Assembly: GCA_030039995.1 (NCBI GenBank)
Contig: JASHUL010000192.1
Span: 1 to 5,690 of the forward strand
From: Thermoplasmata archaeon
GTDB lineage: Archaea; Thermoplasmatota; Thermoplasmata; Lutacidiplasmatales; UBA184
Direction of reading: 5' to 3'
Length of the DNA stretch: 5,690 nt
Positions 1 to 5,690 of the stretch are shown here, piece by piece; the first letter of the stretch is position 1, and each line of letters opens with the position of its first letter. The notes beneath the pieces were generated by a model. The model saw only the letters and a list, made by a program, of their open reading frames with translations, ran no database searches and was not told the DNA's origin. The position numbers and the translations under genes are program-made.

Positions 1-593
1 CGCACCGATCCGCTGACGACCGCGCCGAGACCGTCGGTGACCGAGACGGTAGGCACGAAGCTGCCCAGCGAGCCGTAGATGTGATCGTAGGTGAAGGTCG
101 CGCCGTCCTCGAAGGAGGGACCGGTCGAGTTCGCGGACGTCTGGGTCGCCGTGACCCCGCCCGAGAAAGTCCAGGTAACGGTGTACGGCGGCCCGCCACA
201 GTACGTGAAGATCGAGAGGGCCACCTTCGAGCCCGGCATTCCCTCGCCGGTCGCGGTCAGGGCCTCGGCGGAAAAGGGGTCTTGGATGCAGGGGTTCGCC
301 GGCTGACCGACCGTGGTGCCCGACGCCGTCGCGAGCGGCAACGCCCCGGTCGAGCCGAGGGTCACATCGCCCCCACCGGGAAAGGCGCGGTCCTCGAGAC
401 CGAGGACCGGCGATGGCCGCGCCGCCAGCGCGCTCCCCACCGCCGCCGCAGCGGTCTGGGCGAGGGGCGCCGTGACCGGGGCGGACATGGCGATAGCGAT
501 CGCGACCGATACGAGCGCGATCCAACCCGACGACGCTCGGCCGCGGACATTCTCTCTCCACCAGCGACTCCTCGTTCTCCGGATTTCCCGCAT
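1..593 (-). CDS. Secreted PKD-domain surface protein, N-terminal part (runs off the left end)
   Basis: The minus strand is open from an ATG at 593-591 to the window edge, giving 197 residues with no stop; the C-terminus lies outside the window. The start MREIRRTRSRWW is a basic n-region. A hydrophobic stretch at about residues 23-50 (WIALVSVAIAIAM, then Ala-rich) is a Sec-type signal peptide or membrane anchor. Residues 51-100 are Ala/Ser/Gly/Thr-rich and probably a linker. Residues 110-197 resemble a PKD/Ig-like beta-sandwich: GGPPYTVTWTFSGG (133-146), FTYDHIY (167-173) and VPTVSVTDGLGA (180-191) match the usual strand-turn pattern of PKD repeats. Cys102 and Cys132 could pair, and one sequon lies at Asn155. 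PKD domains are extracellular and often mediate adhesion or protein contacts; the specific role here is unknown. The gene lies downstream of the ATPase gene on the same strand, 161 bases away, with no clear TATA element of its own, so co-transcription is possible. The exact start is less certain because no good ribosome binding site stands at usual distance. Confidence -1.
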   Translation of the reverse strand, partial: MREIRRTRSRWWRENVRGRASSGWIALVSVAIAIAMSAPVTAPLAQTAAAAVGSALAARPSPVLGLEDRAFPGGGDVTLGSTGALPLATASGTTVGQPANPCIQDPFSAEALTATGEGMPGSKVALSIFTYCGGPPYTVTWTFSGGVTATQTSANSTGPSFEDGATFTYDHIYGSLGSFVPTVSVTDGLGAVVSGSV

Positions 594-621
594 GGTACTG
601 AGTCCCGACCGACCTCCGCGC

Positions 622-654
622 CGCGAGGGGAGCGTCACGCCCTGATCCCTCGCG
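622..654 (-). repeat. Inverted repeat in the leader of the PKD-protein gene
   Basis: CGCGAGGG (622-629) and CCCTCGCG (647-654) are perfect 8-base inverted arms around a 17-base loop. The loop itself contains GCG-TCA-CGC (632-640). On the minus-strand transcript this would form a stem-loop ending 28 bases before the ATG at 593. It could be an RNA leader structure or a DNA operator. In DNA this rich in G+C, an 8-base dyad can also arise by chance. Confidence -1.
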
Positions 655-665
655 AGCTTCCGATC

Positions 666-705
666 CATCGGGGTCCCTGGCTCCCGAACGGGGGGACCCC
701 CGATG
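666..705 (-). repeat. Bulged inverted repeat between the ATPase and PKD-protein genes
   Basis: CATCGGGGTCC (666-676) pairs with GGACCCCCGATG (694-705) as an 11-base-pair stem with one bulged base and a 17-base loop. It lies 49 bases past the ATPase stop codon, before the PKD-protein gene. No T-run follows on the minus strand, so it does not look like a classic intrinsic or archaeal oligo-T terminator. A processing site, attenuator or protein-binding dyad are alternatives; the sequence does not decide. Confidence -1.
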
Positions 706-713
706 AAGCGCGA

Positions 714-729
714 GGCGCACCTGTGCGCC
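714..729 (-). repeat. Short perfect inverted repeat just past the ATPase stop
   Basis: GGCGCAC (714-720) and GTGCGCC (723-729) are exact inverted arms separated by CT; as RNA this would fold as six pairs with a four-base loop. It begins 25 bases beyond the stop codon of the ATPase gene on the minus strand. It may protect or end that transcript, but no T-tract is present. Function is not established. Confidence -1.
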
Positions 730-754
730 GGGCGGATCCGCGCGAGCCGGTCCT

Positions 755-3700
755 CTAGGAGAGCCGCTCGGCGGCCCATCGGACCCCGATCGGAGTGAGG
801 AGGTACGCCTTTTGCGCTCGACCGGACCCCTCGACGCGCCGCCGGACCTGGATCACGGCTCCCCGGTCGACGAGGCGCAACAGTCCGCGCACGAAGCTCT
901 CTCGAGGGAGCGCGAGGTGGGCGGCGAGCCCCGACTGGGTGAACCCCGACGGGACAACGTCGCAGTCGAGCGCGCCTCCCGAGATGGCGCCGGACCGGGA
1001 CAACGCCCGGAGAACGCGGTCGGAGACGGATCCGGAAGACGCCGACTCGGCGCCCCGGTGCGGCCCGCTGGAGGGCGAACCACGCCCGCGACCCGCCGGA
1101 AGGGGAGTTCGGTCGGAGGCTCGCTGGGTCAGGAGCGCCTCGATGTTGACCTCGGGACCCGCGAGCGCGGCCTCGTCCCGGGCGCGCGCGATCCATCGGT
1201 CCGCCGCGCGGAATCGACCCTCGAGGCGCTCGAGGTGGGAGAGCGCGACGCACGTCTCCGCGCGTTGGTACCGCTGCTGCGCATCCTCCGACCGGGCCAA
1301 GCTGCGCTGGAGCAGCCGGCGAGCCCCCCGGACATCGCCGGACGCGTGCAGCCACTCCGCCTTCGCCCTCGCTAGCTCGGGCTGAGCCCAACTGAACGTA
1401 CGTCGGCCGAGCGACTCCGCAGTCTCGAGGTGTTCCTTCGCCCCATTCAGGTCGCCCCGTCGGGTCAGGATCCGCGCGAGGCCGCTTCGGGCGAGCAACC
1501 CGAACGTCTCGCTCTGCGCGGCGGAGGGCAGGAGCGGCAGGGCCCGCCGGTAGAACGCTTCCGCTTCGTCCGGGCGTCCCAGCAGATACGCCGTCTGACC
1601 CAGCACGACGAAGCACGAGCCCTGCATCCCCTCGAGCCCCCACCGACGGGCGATCCGGAGTGCGTTCAGATAGGCCTCGTGGGCCCCGACCGGATCGGAG
1701 AGCGACATCCGGGAAGAGCCGGCGTTGTACCACAGGAGGGCGGCTCGAGCGAACGCGCCTTTCGCCTCGAACCTCTCGGCCAGCTCGACCGCGAGCTCGG
1801 CCGAGCGAGCGATCCGGCCCTCGATCCATTCGAGTGCTGCCGACTCGGCTACGAGGTTTAGCCCGACGACGGTGTCAAGCAGGTGCAGGGACCGGGCGAC
1901 CCGACGCCCCCTAGTCACCCACGCCCGCGCTTCCGAGATCCGATTCACCTGCACGAGTCCGTTGAACCGCGCCTGGATCACGATCAGCCGCTCGAGCGAG
2001 GGAGGCCGATGCGACAGCTCCGCGTAGACCCGGGCGGCGAGGTCGAGCGCCGGCTTCGCCTCGGCCCGGTCGAGCCAGAGATGGATCTGGCAGAGGTCGA
2101 GCGCGATCGCGACCTCGCGGGACTCTTCCGCGGGTCCTCCGGCGATCTCGCGTCGGATCTCGGCGAGGAGCTCGGTCGCTCGCTGACGGTCCACGGGACA
2201 GAGCGCATACACCTTCCACGCGGCGACGAGCGATCGCTCCGGCTCCGCCGGAGCCGAGTCCAGGAACCGATCGCAGAGGAGCCGGAGCTCCGCGGGGTAG
2301 TTCGGTCGGATCCGCCGGAGCAGCTCGACGAACGACCGGTGGAACTCGGAGCGGCCGCGGGACGAGGTACCGAGGCTCGCCGATTTCCAGTCGAGGTACG
2401 TTTCGAGCGATGCGTACGAGTTCGACCGGACGGCCCGCTCGATCAGCTCGTCGACGACCTCCCGACCGAGCGACGGGCGGTCCGACTCCGCGAAGAGGCG
2501 GGCGATCGACTCTCGGTCCTGCGGCCGGTGGAGGGCGTAGAACCTCGCCAGCTTCCCGGCCCGGCGACGACGGTCCCTTCGGGAGAGGAGTTCGAGCGCG
2601 GCCCGACGGAGGAGCGCGTGTTGGAACGCGAACGAGTCCGGGTCCGAACCCGAGCGACGGATCGGCCAGCCGGAGTCGACCAGACGCTCCAGACGCCGGG
2701 CGGTTCCCCGGCCGCGGTCTCCGACCATCGCCGCAACATCCTGCCGCCGGAACGCCTCGCCAGCGATGGCGGCACTCGCCAGCAGCGACCTCCACTCCGG
2801 CGGAAGCTCGGCCAGTCGCTGACGGAGCAGCTCCCCGATCGAGCGGGGGAGATCGCGGGCGGAGTCGCCGGCGACGAGTCCGGCCCGGCCGTGCCGCTGG
2901 GAGAGCAGCGCGGACAGGAGCTCGCGAAGGAAGTACGGGTTTCCTCCTGCGGCCCGGACGAGTGCGGACGCCTCGGCGGCCGTCCCGCCAGACCGCCGGC
3001 TGTCCTGACCCACGAGGGCCGCGGCCAGTTGTGTCATCTCGGGCTCCGAGAGGCCTGCCAGCTCCAGCGATCGAAGGGACCCGGCGATCCGGAGGTCCCG
3101 TACCACGTCGTCCAGCGCCTTCCGCGGAACGGTTCGGTGGACAGGCGACTCCGCCCGGCAGCTGAAGACCAGGAGCACTCGTCGAGTCGAGAGGTTGCGG
3201 GCGACGAGCTTCAGGAACCGGATCGAGTCGGGGTCCGCCCGGTGGAAGTCGTCGACGAGGATCAGCTGAGGGGAACGGTTCGAAGCTTCGTCGATCGCTT
3301 CCAGCAGATCCAATGCGAGAAGGTCTGGGGGTGGAGACCGGCGATCCCGACCGGAACCGGCGGTGGACCGAGCCGGGCCCGTTGAGTTCTCGGCGAAGGG
3401 ACGCTCGTTCGGTGAAGTGGGGTCGGGATCGTGCAGGAGGCCGAGGAACGGGAACAGCGGGGTCTGACCTTCCCAGGTGGAGACAGTGGAGCGGACCTGA
3501 AACCCGCCTTGGCGCGCGACGCGGGCGATCTCGCCGAGCAACCGAGTCTTTCCGATCCCCGCCGGACCGGTGATCGACCAGAGCGACCCGTTCCCTTCCG
3601 AGGCACGTTGCAGCGCACGTCGCAGGGCGTCCAGCTCGCGACCGCGCCCCACGAATGGGGGTGGCTCTTCGCGCGGATCAGGGCCGCGAGTCGCTCTCCG

Positions 3701-3802
3701 CGCCCGCTCCGCGAAGCCGAGTCGCAGGACGTTGCCGGTCGCGGCTACGGCCTCCGCGCGCGCGACACGGGTCGGAATCACGACCGAGGCAGAACGGGAC
3801 AT
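755..3802 (-). CDS. STAND-type signalling ATPase/regulator: AAA_16-like NTPase, TPR-like repeats, C-terminal winged helix
   Basis: Complete 1015-residue cytoplasmic protein. FVGRGREL (50-57) is the entry motif of COG3899/AAA_16-like STAND ATPases. Walker A is GPAGIGKT (79-86), and Walker B is ILVDD followed by FHRAD (181-190). A sensor-1-like strand RVLLVFSCRAE covers 208-218, GGNPYFLREL (286-295) is the STAND GNP motif, and FAFQHALLRRAALELL (391-406) is the family's conserved His-containing helix. Residues about 450-890 are helical, with TPR-like pairs clearest at 647-878. A Ser/Gly/Arg-rich linker (about 890-925) leads to a winged helix (925-1015): helix-turn-helix at about 955-980 and wing IQVRRRVEGSGRAQKAYLLTPIG (split as 984-1000 and 1001-1006). 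By family analogy, ATP binding with an input at the repeats switches a DNA-binding output; the ligand is unknown. About 36 disordered-looking residues (125-160) sit between Walker A and B. The ATG at 3802 is the first usable start in frame after a TATA-like element at 3833-3840, implying a leader of only about 9 bases; no good ribosome binding site is present. The gene is divergent from the propeller gene and upstream of the PKD-protein gene. Target genes are inference only. Confidence -1.
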   Translation of the reverse strand: MSRSASVVIPTRVARAEAVAATGNVLRLGFAERARRATRGPDPREEPPPFVGRGRELDALRRALQRASEGNGSLWSITGPAGIGKTRLLGEIARVARQGGFQVRSTVSTWEGQTPLFPFLGLLHDPDPTSPNERPFAENSTGPARSTAGSGRDRRSPPPDLLALDLLEAIDEASNRSPQLILVDDFHRADPDSIRFLKLVARNLSTRRVLLVFSCRAESPVHRTVPRKALDDVVRDLRIAGSLRSLELAGLSEPEMTQLAAALVGQDSRRSGGTAAEASALVRAAGGNPYFLRELLSALLSQRHGRAGLVAGDSARDLPRSIGELLRQRLAELPPEWRSLLASAAIAGEAFRRQDVAAMVGDRGRGTARRLERLVDSGWPIRRSGSDPDSFAFQHALLRRAALELLSRRDRRRRAGKLARFYALHRPQDRESIARLFAESDRPSLGREVVDELIERAVRSNSYASLETYLDWKSASLGTSSRGRSEFHRSFVELLRRIRPNYPAELRLLCDRFLDSAPAEPERSLVAAWKVYALCPVDRQRATELLAEIRREIAGGPAEESREVAIALDLCQIHLWLDRAEAKPALDLAARVYAELSHRPPSLERLIVIQARFNGLVQVNRISEARAWVTRGRRVARSLHLLDTVVGLNLVAESAALEWIEGRIARSAELAVELAERFEAKGAFARAALLWYNAGSSRMSLSDPVGAHEAYLNALRIARRWGLEGMQGSCFVVLGQTAYLLGRPDEAEAFYRRALPLLPSAAQSETFGLLARSGLARILTRRGDLNGAKEHLETAESLGRRTFSWAQPELARAKAEWLHASGDVRGARRLLQRSLARSEDAQQRYQRAETCVALSHLERLEGRFRAADRWIARARDEAALAGPEVNIEALLTQRASDRTPLPAGRGRGSPSSGPHRGAESASSGSVSDRVLRALSRSGAISGGALDCDVVPSGFTQSGLAAHLALPRESFVRGLLRLVDRGAVIQVRRRVEGSGRAQKAYLLTPIGVRWAAERLS

Positions 3803-3832
3803 CGCTCCGGCGACTCCGCATTGGTCGGCGGT

Positions 3833-3840
3833 CCATAAAG
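3833..3840 (-). promoter_or_regulatory. Probable archaeal TATA element for the ATPase gene
   Basis: On the minus strand this reads CTTTATGG, the only A+T-rich hexamer near the start in otherwise G+C-rich DNA. Its centre is about 34 bases before the ATG at 3802. With initiation about 26 bases downstream of the TATA centre, as is usual in archaea, transcription would begin near 3811 and the leader would be roughly 9 bases. This fits the lack of a ribosome binding site. There is no obvious A-rich BRE upstream, which weakens the call. Confidence -1.
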
Positions 3841-4083
3841 GTGGGGAGTCGACCCCGCTTCCGTCCGGGCATCGACCCTTCTCAGATCGCGGTTCGTTTC
3901 AAGGCGGACCGCTCCGCTCTCGACCACTCTCTAGTCAGCGCCCGCAAATCCTGCCGATGAGGTGTGGGCGAGGTTGCGTCGCCGGCTCTCGAGGGAGAGT
4001 CGCATAGGATCGCCGGAAACGCCGTGTGGGGGACGGCGCAAACTTCGTCGGACCGATCGGGCATGCGAGAGTCCGGCGCCGAA

Positions 4084-4096
4084 CCGAACGTTTATT
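4084..4096 (+). promoter_or_regulatory. Probable archaeal BRE/TATA element for the propeller gene
   Basis: CCGAACG (4084-4090), followed directly by TTTATT (4091-4096), resembles a BRE plus TATA box. The expected transcription start is near 4118-4122, in GTAAC just past the T-run 4111-4114. That gives a leader of about 56-60 bases to the ATG at 4178, long enough to contain the hairpin at 4130-4163. A bacterial -10/-35 reading was considered, but no good pair with proper spacing stands out. Confidence -1.
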
Positions 4097-4129
4097 CGGG
4101 CCGGGACGAATTTTCGAGTAACATCGGCT

Positions 4130-4163
4130 CGAAGGCTGCTTCGGGAAACCGAGGGAGCCTTCG
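4130..4163 (+). promoter_or_regulatory. Strong 5'-leader hairpin with GAAA tetraloop upstream of the propeller gene
   Basis: CGAAGGCT (4130-4137) pairs perfectly with AGCCTTCG (4156-4163). After a single G-G mismatch (4138/4155), CTTCGG (4139-4144) pairs with CCGAGG (4149-4154) with one G-U wobble, and the stem is closed by GAAA (4145-4148), a GNRA tetraloop. That is 14 base pairs in 34 bases, directly between the predicted transcription start and the start codon. The purine run GAGGGAG (4151-4157), a possible ribosome binding site for an alternative GTG at 4163, is buried in the stem. A second GGAG (4165-4168) starts one base past its foot. It may stabilise the mRNA, present the downstream ribosome site, or act as a protein- or temperature-responsive switch. 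The structure is read from base pairing; the function is inferred. Confidence -1.
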
Positions 4164-4164
4164 T

Positions 4165-4168
4165 GGAG
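4165..4168 (+). promoter_or_regulatory. Ribosome binding site that decides the propeller start
   Basis: GGAG lies nine bases before the ATG at 4178 and one base beyond the leader hairpin, so it stays single-stranded when the hairpin is folded. This favours ATG 4178 over the in-frame GTG at 4163, whose ribosome site and first base are within the stem. The match to the anti-Shine-Dalgarno sequence is only four bases. Confidence -1.
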
Positions 4169-4177
4169 ATTACGACC

Positions 4178-5690
4178 ATGAAGACCTGGAGGTCGACGAA
4201 GTGGAGCACCGTCGGAACGTTCGCGATCGCGACGATGATTGGTCTCGGGACGCTGGGAGCCTTCCTGCTGGCTGCTCCCGCTGCCGCATCGGGGGGGAAT
4301 GCCGCTCCGACGCTCTCCCCTGAAGGCGCGACCATCGTACCGGGTCCCGCGACCGCGTCGACCGCTCCCGTCCTGAACGAGTCGACCCTGGTCCTTTCCA
4401 ACGACACGCTGGTCCCGGGCGATTTCGTGCCGCGCTCCTCCGACCTCCCGTCCCTCGAGGCGTACGACCCGGACACGAACGAAGTGTTTGTCGAGAGTTT
4501 CTCCGCGGGGGTGATCGACGTCCTGAGCGGCAGCTCGAACAAGGTCGTGGCGACGATCTCCACGGGGGAGTATCCGAACACCCTGGCATGGGATCCATGG
4601 AGCAACAACATCTGCTTCGGGTTGCAGACCTACGATGAGGTCAGCATCGCGAACGCCTCGACCGACCTCGTCCAGCGGACCGTCGGCATCGGGTTCGAGC
4701 CGCTGGCGATGGCCGCGGATCCGACGAACGGAAATCTGTTCGTTACCGGCACGAACTCCACGGGTGCGGCCTGGATCGCCGTCCTGAACGGTTCGAGCGG
4801 AGTCCTCCAAGATTCCTTCCCCTTCGCGTCTTCGTGGTTCCCGGTGGCGGGACCGAACGGGATAGCATACGACCCCGCGAACGGCGAGTTCTACGTGCCG
4901 TCGATCCCCCTCGGGAATCCTTCGCCCGCGAATGGCAACCTCACGATCATCGACGCGGCGACGATGGCGATCGGGAGGAACATCTCCCTCCGGTACGCGC
5001 CGTCCTCGATCATCTACGCGCCTTCGGACGGCGATCTTTACCTCGGGAACCAGACGGGGGACAACCTTCGGCTGTTCGACCCCGTCTCGGGTAAGACCGG
5101 TCGCTCGATCGCCCTGCCGAATCTTCCGATGATGCTCGCGTATGACTCCTCGGCGAACCGGATCTTCGTCGGGATCGAAGGCAACGTCTCCGTGATCGGG
5201 GTCGCGTCGAACAAGACCATCGCGACGTTCCCGGTGCTCCGGAATCCCGACGGACTCGCCTTCGACCCGGTCGACAATGACGTCTACGTTTCCGACTACG
5301 TCTGGAACAACGTCAGCGTCGTGAAGGCGTCGAACTACCGGGTGGTCGCGAACGCTCTACTTGGAAGCTCGCCCTATAACATGGCGTTCGACCCGGTGAA
5401 CGGCGACCTGTACGTCACCGACCTGCTCTCCTCGCAGTTGATCGTGGTGAACGGTACGACCAACCAGGTGGTCGGCTTCGTGGCCCTCGGCACCACCCCC
5501 TACGGCATCGTCTACGACCCCGTGACCAACTCGGTGTTCGTCGACGACTACTACGCGGGCAATGTTTCGATCGTCAACACCACGCGCAACGTCGTCGTCG
5601 GGTATCTTCCGGCGGGCGTCGAACCGTGGGGCATCGCGTACGACGGCGCCAACCACGACCTGTACGTGACGAACCCCGGCTCCGAAAACA
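4178..5690 (+). CDS. Secreted YVTN-type beta-propeller surface protein, N-terminal part (runs off the right end)
   Basis: The frame is open from ATG 4178 to the window end, giving 504 residues; the C-terminus is missing. MKTWRSTKWS is a basic n-region, followed by a hydrophobic core (about 11-33) and an Ala-rich cleavage zone (APAAASGG, 34-40 approx.), which is a Sec signal peptide or N-terminal anchor. Residues 40-90 are a Pro/Thr/Ser-rich linker. From residue 94, repeats of about 42 residues follow the pattern (hydrophobic)A(Y/F)DP-x-N-x-x-(L/V)YV, a polar loop, then V-V-N-x-x-T-N-x-V and a Pro-Gly turn; good examples begin at 360, 402, 444 and 486. This is the YVTN/YncE-like beta-propeller family, extracellular and typical of archaeal surface or S-layer-associated proteins, usually with binding or adhesion roles; no catalytic residues are recognisable. 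Fourteen N-x-S/T sequons suggest glycosylation. There is a single Cys (146). The gene has its own TATA-like element and leader hairpin and is divergent from the STAND regulator, which may control it. Domains beyond the right edge, such as PKD repeats or a C-terminal anchor, cannot be seen. Confidence -1.
   Translation, partial: MKTWRSTKWSTVGTFAIATMIGLGTLGAFLLAAPAAASGGNAAPTLSPEGATIVPGPATASTAPVLNESTLVLSNDTLVPGDFVPRSSDLPSLEAYDPDTNEVFVESFSAGVIDVLSGSSNKVVATISTGEYPNTLAWDPWSNNICFGLQTYDEVSIANASTDLVQRTVGIGFEPLAMAADPTNGNLFVTGTNSTGAAWIAVLNGSSGVLQDSFPFASSWFPVAGPNGIAYDPANGEFYVPSIPLGNPSPANGNLTIIDAATMAIGRNISLRYAPSSIIYAPSDGDLYLGNQTGDNLRLFDPVSGKTGRSIALPNLPMMLAYDSSANRIFVGIEGNVSVIGVASNKTIATFPVLRNPDGLAFDPVDNDVYVSDYVWNNVSVVKASNYRVVANALLGSSPYNMAFDPVNGDLYVTDLLSSQLIVVNGTTNQVVGFVALGTTPYGIVYDPVTNSVFVDDYYAGNVSIVNTTRNVVVGYLPAGVEPWGIAYDGANHDLYVTNPGSEN
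4457..5690 (+). repeat. Tandem beta-propeller blade repeats (nine complete, tenth begun)
   Basis: In the translated protein, blades start at about residues 94, 136, 178, 229, 278, 320, 360, 402, 444 and 486. Most are 40-42 residues. Blades three and four are longer (51 and 49 residues) because of loop insertions rich in Ser/Phe/Pro and Asn/Pro. Each blade opens with a DP or related turn (YDPDTN, WDPWSN, ADPTNG, YDPANG, YDSSAN, FDPVDN, FDPVNG, YDPVTN). The last blades are most alike, and the first ones have drifted more. The array continues past the window. Confidence -1.

Larger units (their letters stand above)
3803..4177. other. Divergent intergenic region between the ATPase and propeller genes
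   Basis: These 375 bases separate two outward-facing genes. They hold one TATA-like element for each direction, near 3833-3840 (minus) and 4091-4096 (plus), and the leader hairpin of the right-hand gene. The middle, about 3857-4080, shows no convincing gene. Its short open frames on either strand have no domain-like composition or good start signals. Small dyads occur at 3843-3856 (GGGG/CCCC arms around AGTCGA), at 3986-3999 (CTCTC-GAGG-GAGAG) and at 4053-4060 (CCGATCGG). Any of these could be a regulator site, but none is repeated closely enough to call an operator. Confidence -1.

Noticed and set aside
537..593. Twin-arginine (Tat) signal in the PKD protein, suggested by IRRTRSRWW
   Set aside because: The residues after the Arg pair do not follow the Tat consensus, and the Arg-rich n-region is adequate for a Sec signal or anchor.
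81..758. A 225-codon plus-strand frame at the left end
   Set aside because: It is antisense to the PKD-protein gene and the intergenic gap, and is Arg/Gly/Pro-rich shadow sequence. The minus-strand frame shows a signal peptide and PKD pattern instead.
1883..3385. A 500-codon open frame on the plus strand, opposite the ATPase gene
   Set aside because: It lies wholly antisense to a gene with clear STAND motifs, is packed with Arg/Glu/Pro/Gly without any domain-like pattern, and is the sort of long shadow frame expected opposite G+C-rich coding DNA.
3843..3856. GGGG-AGTCGA-CCCC dyad next to the ATPase TATA element as an autoregulatory operator
   Set aside because: The arms are only four bases of G or C, the dyad is imperfect apart from the GTCGAC core, and no second copy is found near the propeller promoter.
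3882..4064. A 60-codon minus-strand frame inside the divergent intergenic region
   Set aside because: It has no ribosome binding site, no TATA-like element at proper spacing and no domain-like composition. It is too short to support as a gene from this sequence.
4163..4177. In-frame GTG as the propeller start, adding five residues
   Set aside because: GAGGGAG stands at good spacing before it, but both this site and the first base of the GTG are paired in the leader hairpin. The ATG at 4178 has a free GGAG nine bases upstream and begins directly with the basic n-region of the signal peptide. The GTG remains possible if the hairpin does not form.
3935..4810. A 291-codon open frame on the minus strand across the propeller start (with a second overlapping frame at 3931-4611)
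   Set aside because: Both are antisense to the signal peptide and first blades of the propeller gene, cross its promoter and hairpin, and have Arg-rich compositions with no recognisable domain.
5357..5656. A 99-codon minus-strand frame inside the propeller gene
   Set aside because: It is antisense to the most regular YVTN blades, and its Val/Asp/Arg/His-rich translation is the reverse-strand reading of those repeats.

Overview
The window is G+C-rich (about two-thirds by eye) and tightly coded. It holds three real genes, two of which run off the ends. I favour an archaeon, most likely an uncultured high-GC Thermoplasmata-type lineage. The grounds are secreted PKD and YVTN beta-propeller surface proteins, a STAND ATPase whose winged helix has the consensus I associate with archaeal regulators, TTTAT-type TATA-like elements ahead of both outward-facing genes, and a sequon-rich secreted protein. 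No rRNA or other phylogenetic marker is present, so this placement is inference.

Layout. Bases 593 to 1 on the minus strand encode the N-terminal 197 residues of a secreted protein: signal peptide, then a PKD-like beta-sandwich. A 161-base spacer (594-754) follows, carrying three inverted repeats. Bases 3802 to 755 on the minus strand encode a complete 1015-residue STAND-type signalling ATPase: P-loop NTPase module, helical TPR-like repeats, and a C-terminal winged helix-turn-helix. Bases 3803-4177 form a divergent intergenic region. It has one TATA-like element facing each way and, in the leader of the right-hand gene, a strong hairpin with a GAAA tetraloop. From 4178 to the right end on the plus strand runs the first 504 residues of a secreted YVTN-type beta-propeller protein with nine complete blades, a tenth begun, and 14 N-glycosylation sequons.

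How the parts may work together. The central gene looks like a ligand- or partner-sensing transcription regulator. It lies back-to-back with one surface-protein gene and directly upstream, on the same strand, of another. Control of a cell-surface or adhesion function is a reasonable guess from position only. The most unusual local features are the leader hairpin of the propeller gene and the placement of an archaeal-type winged helix at the C-terminus of the STAND protein, as in bacterial LAL/MalT regulators. I see no mobile element, CRISPR array, tRNA or rRNA, and nothing that clearly amounts to a new defence or metabolic system.
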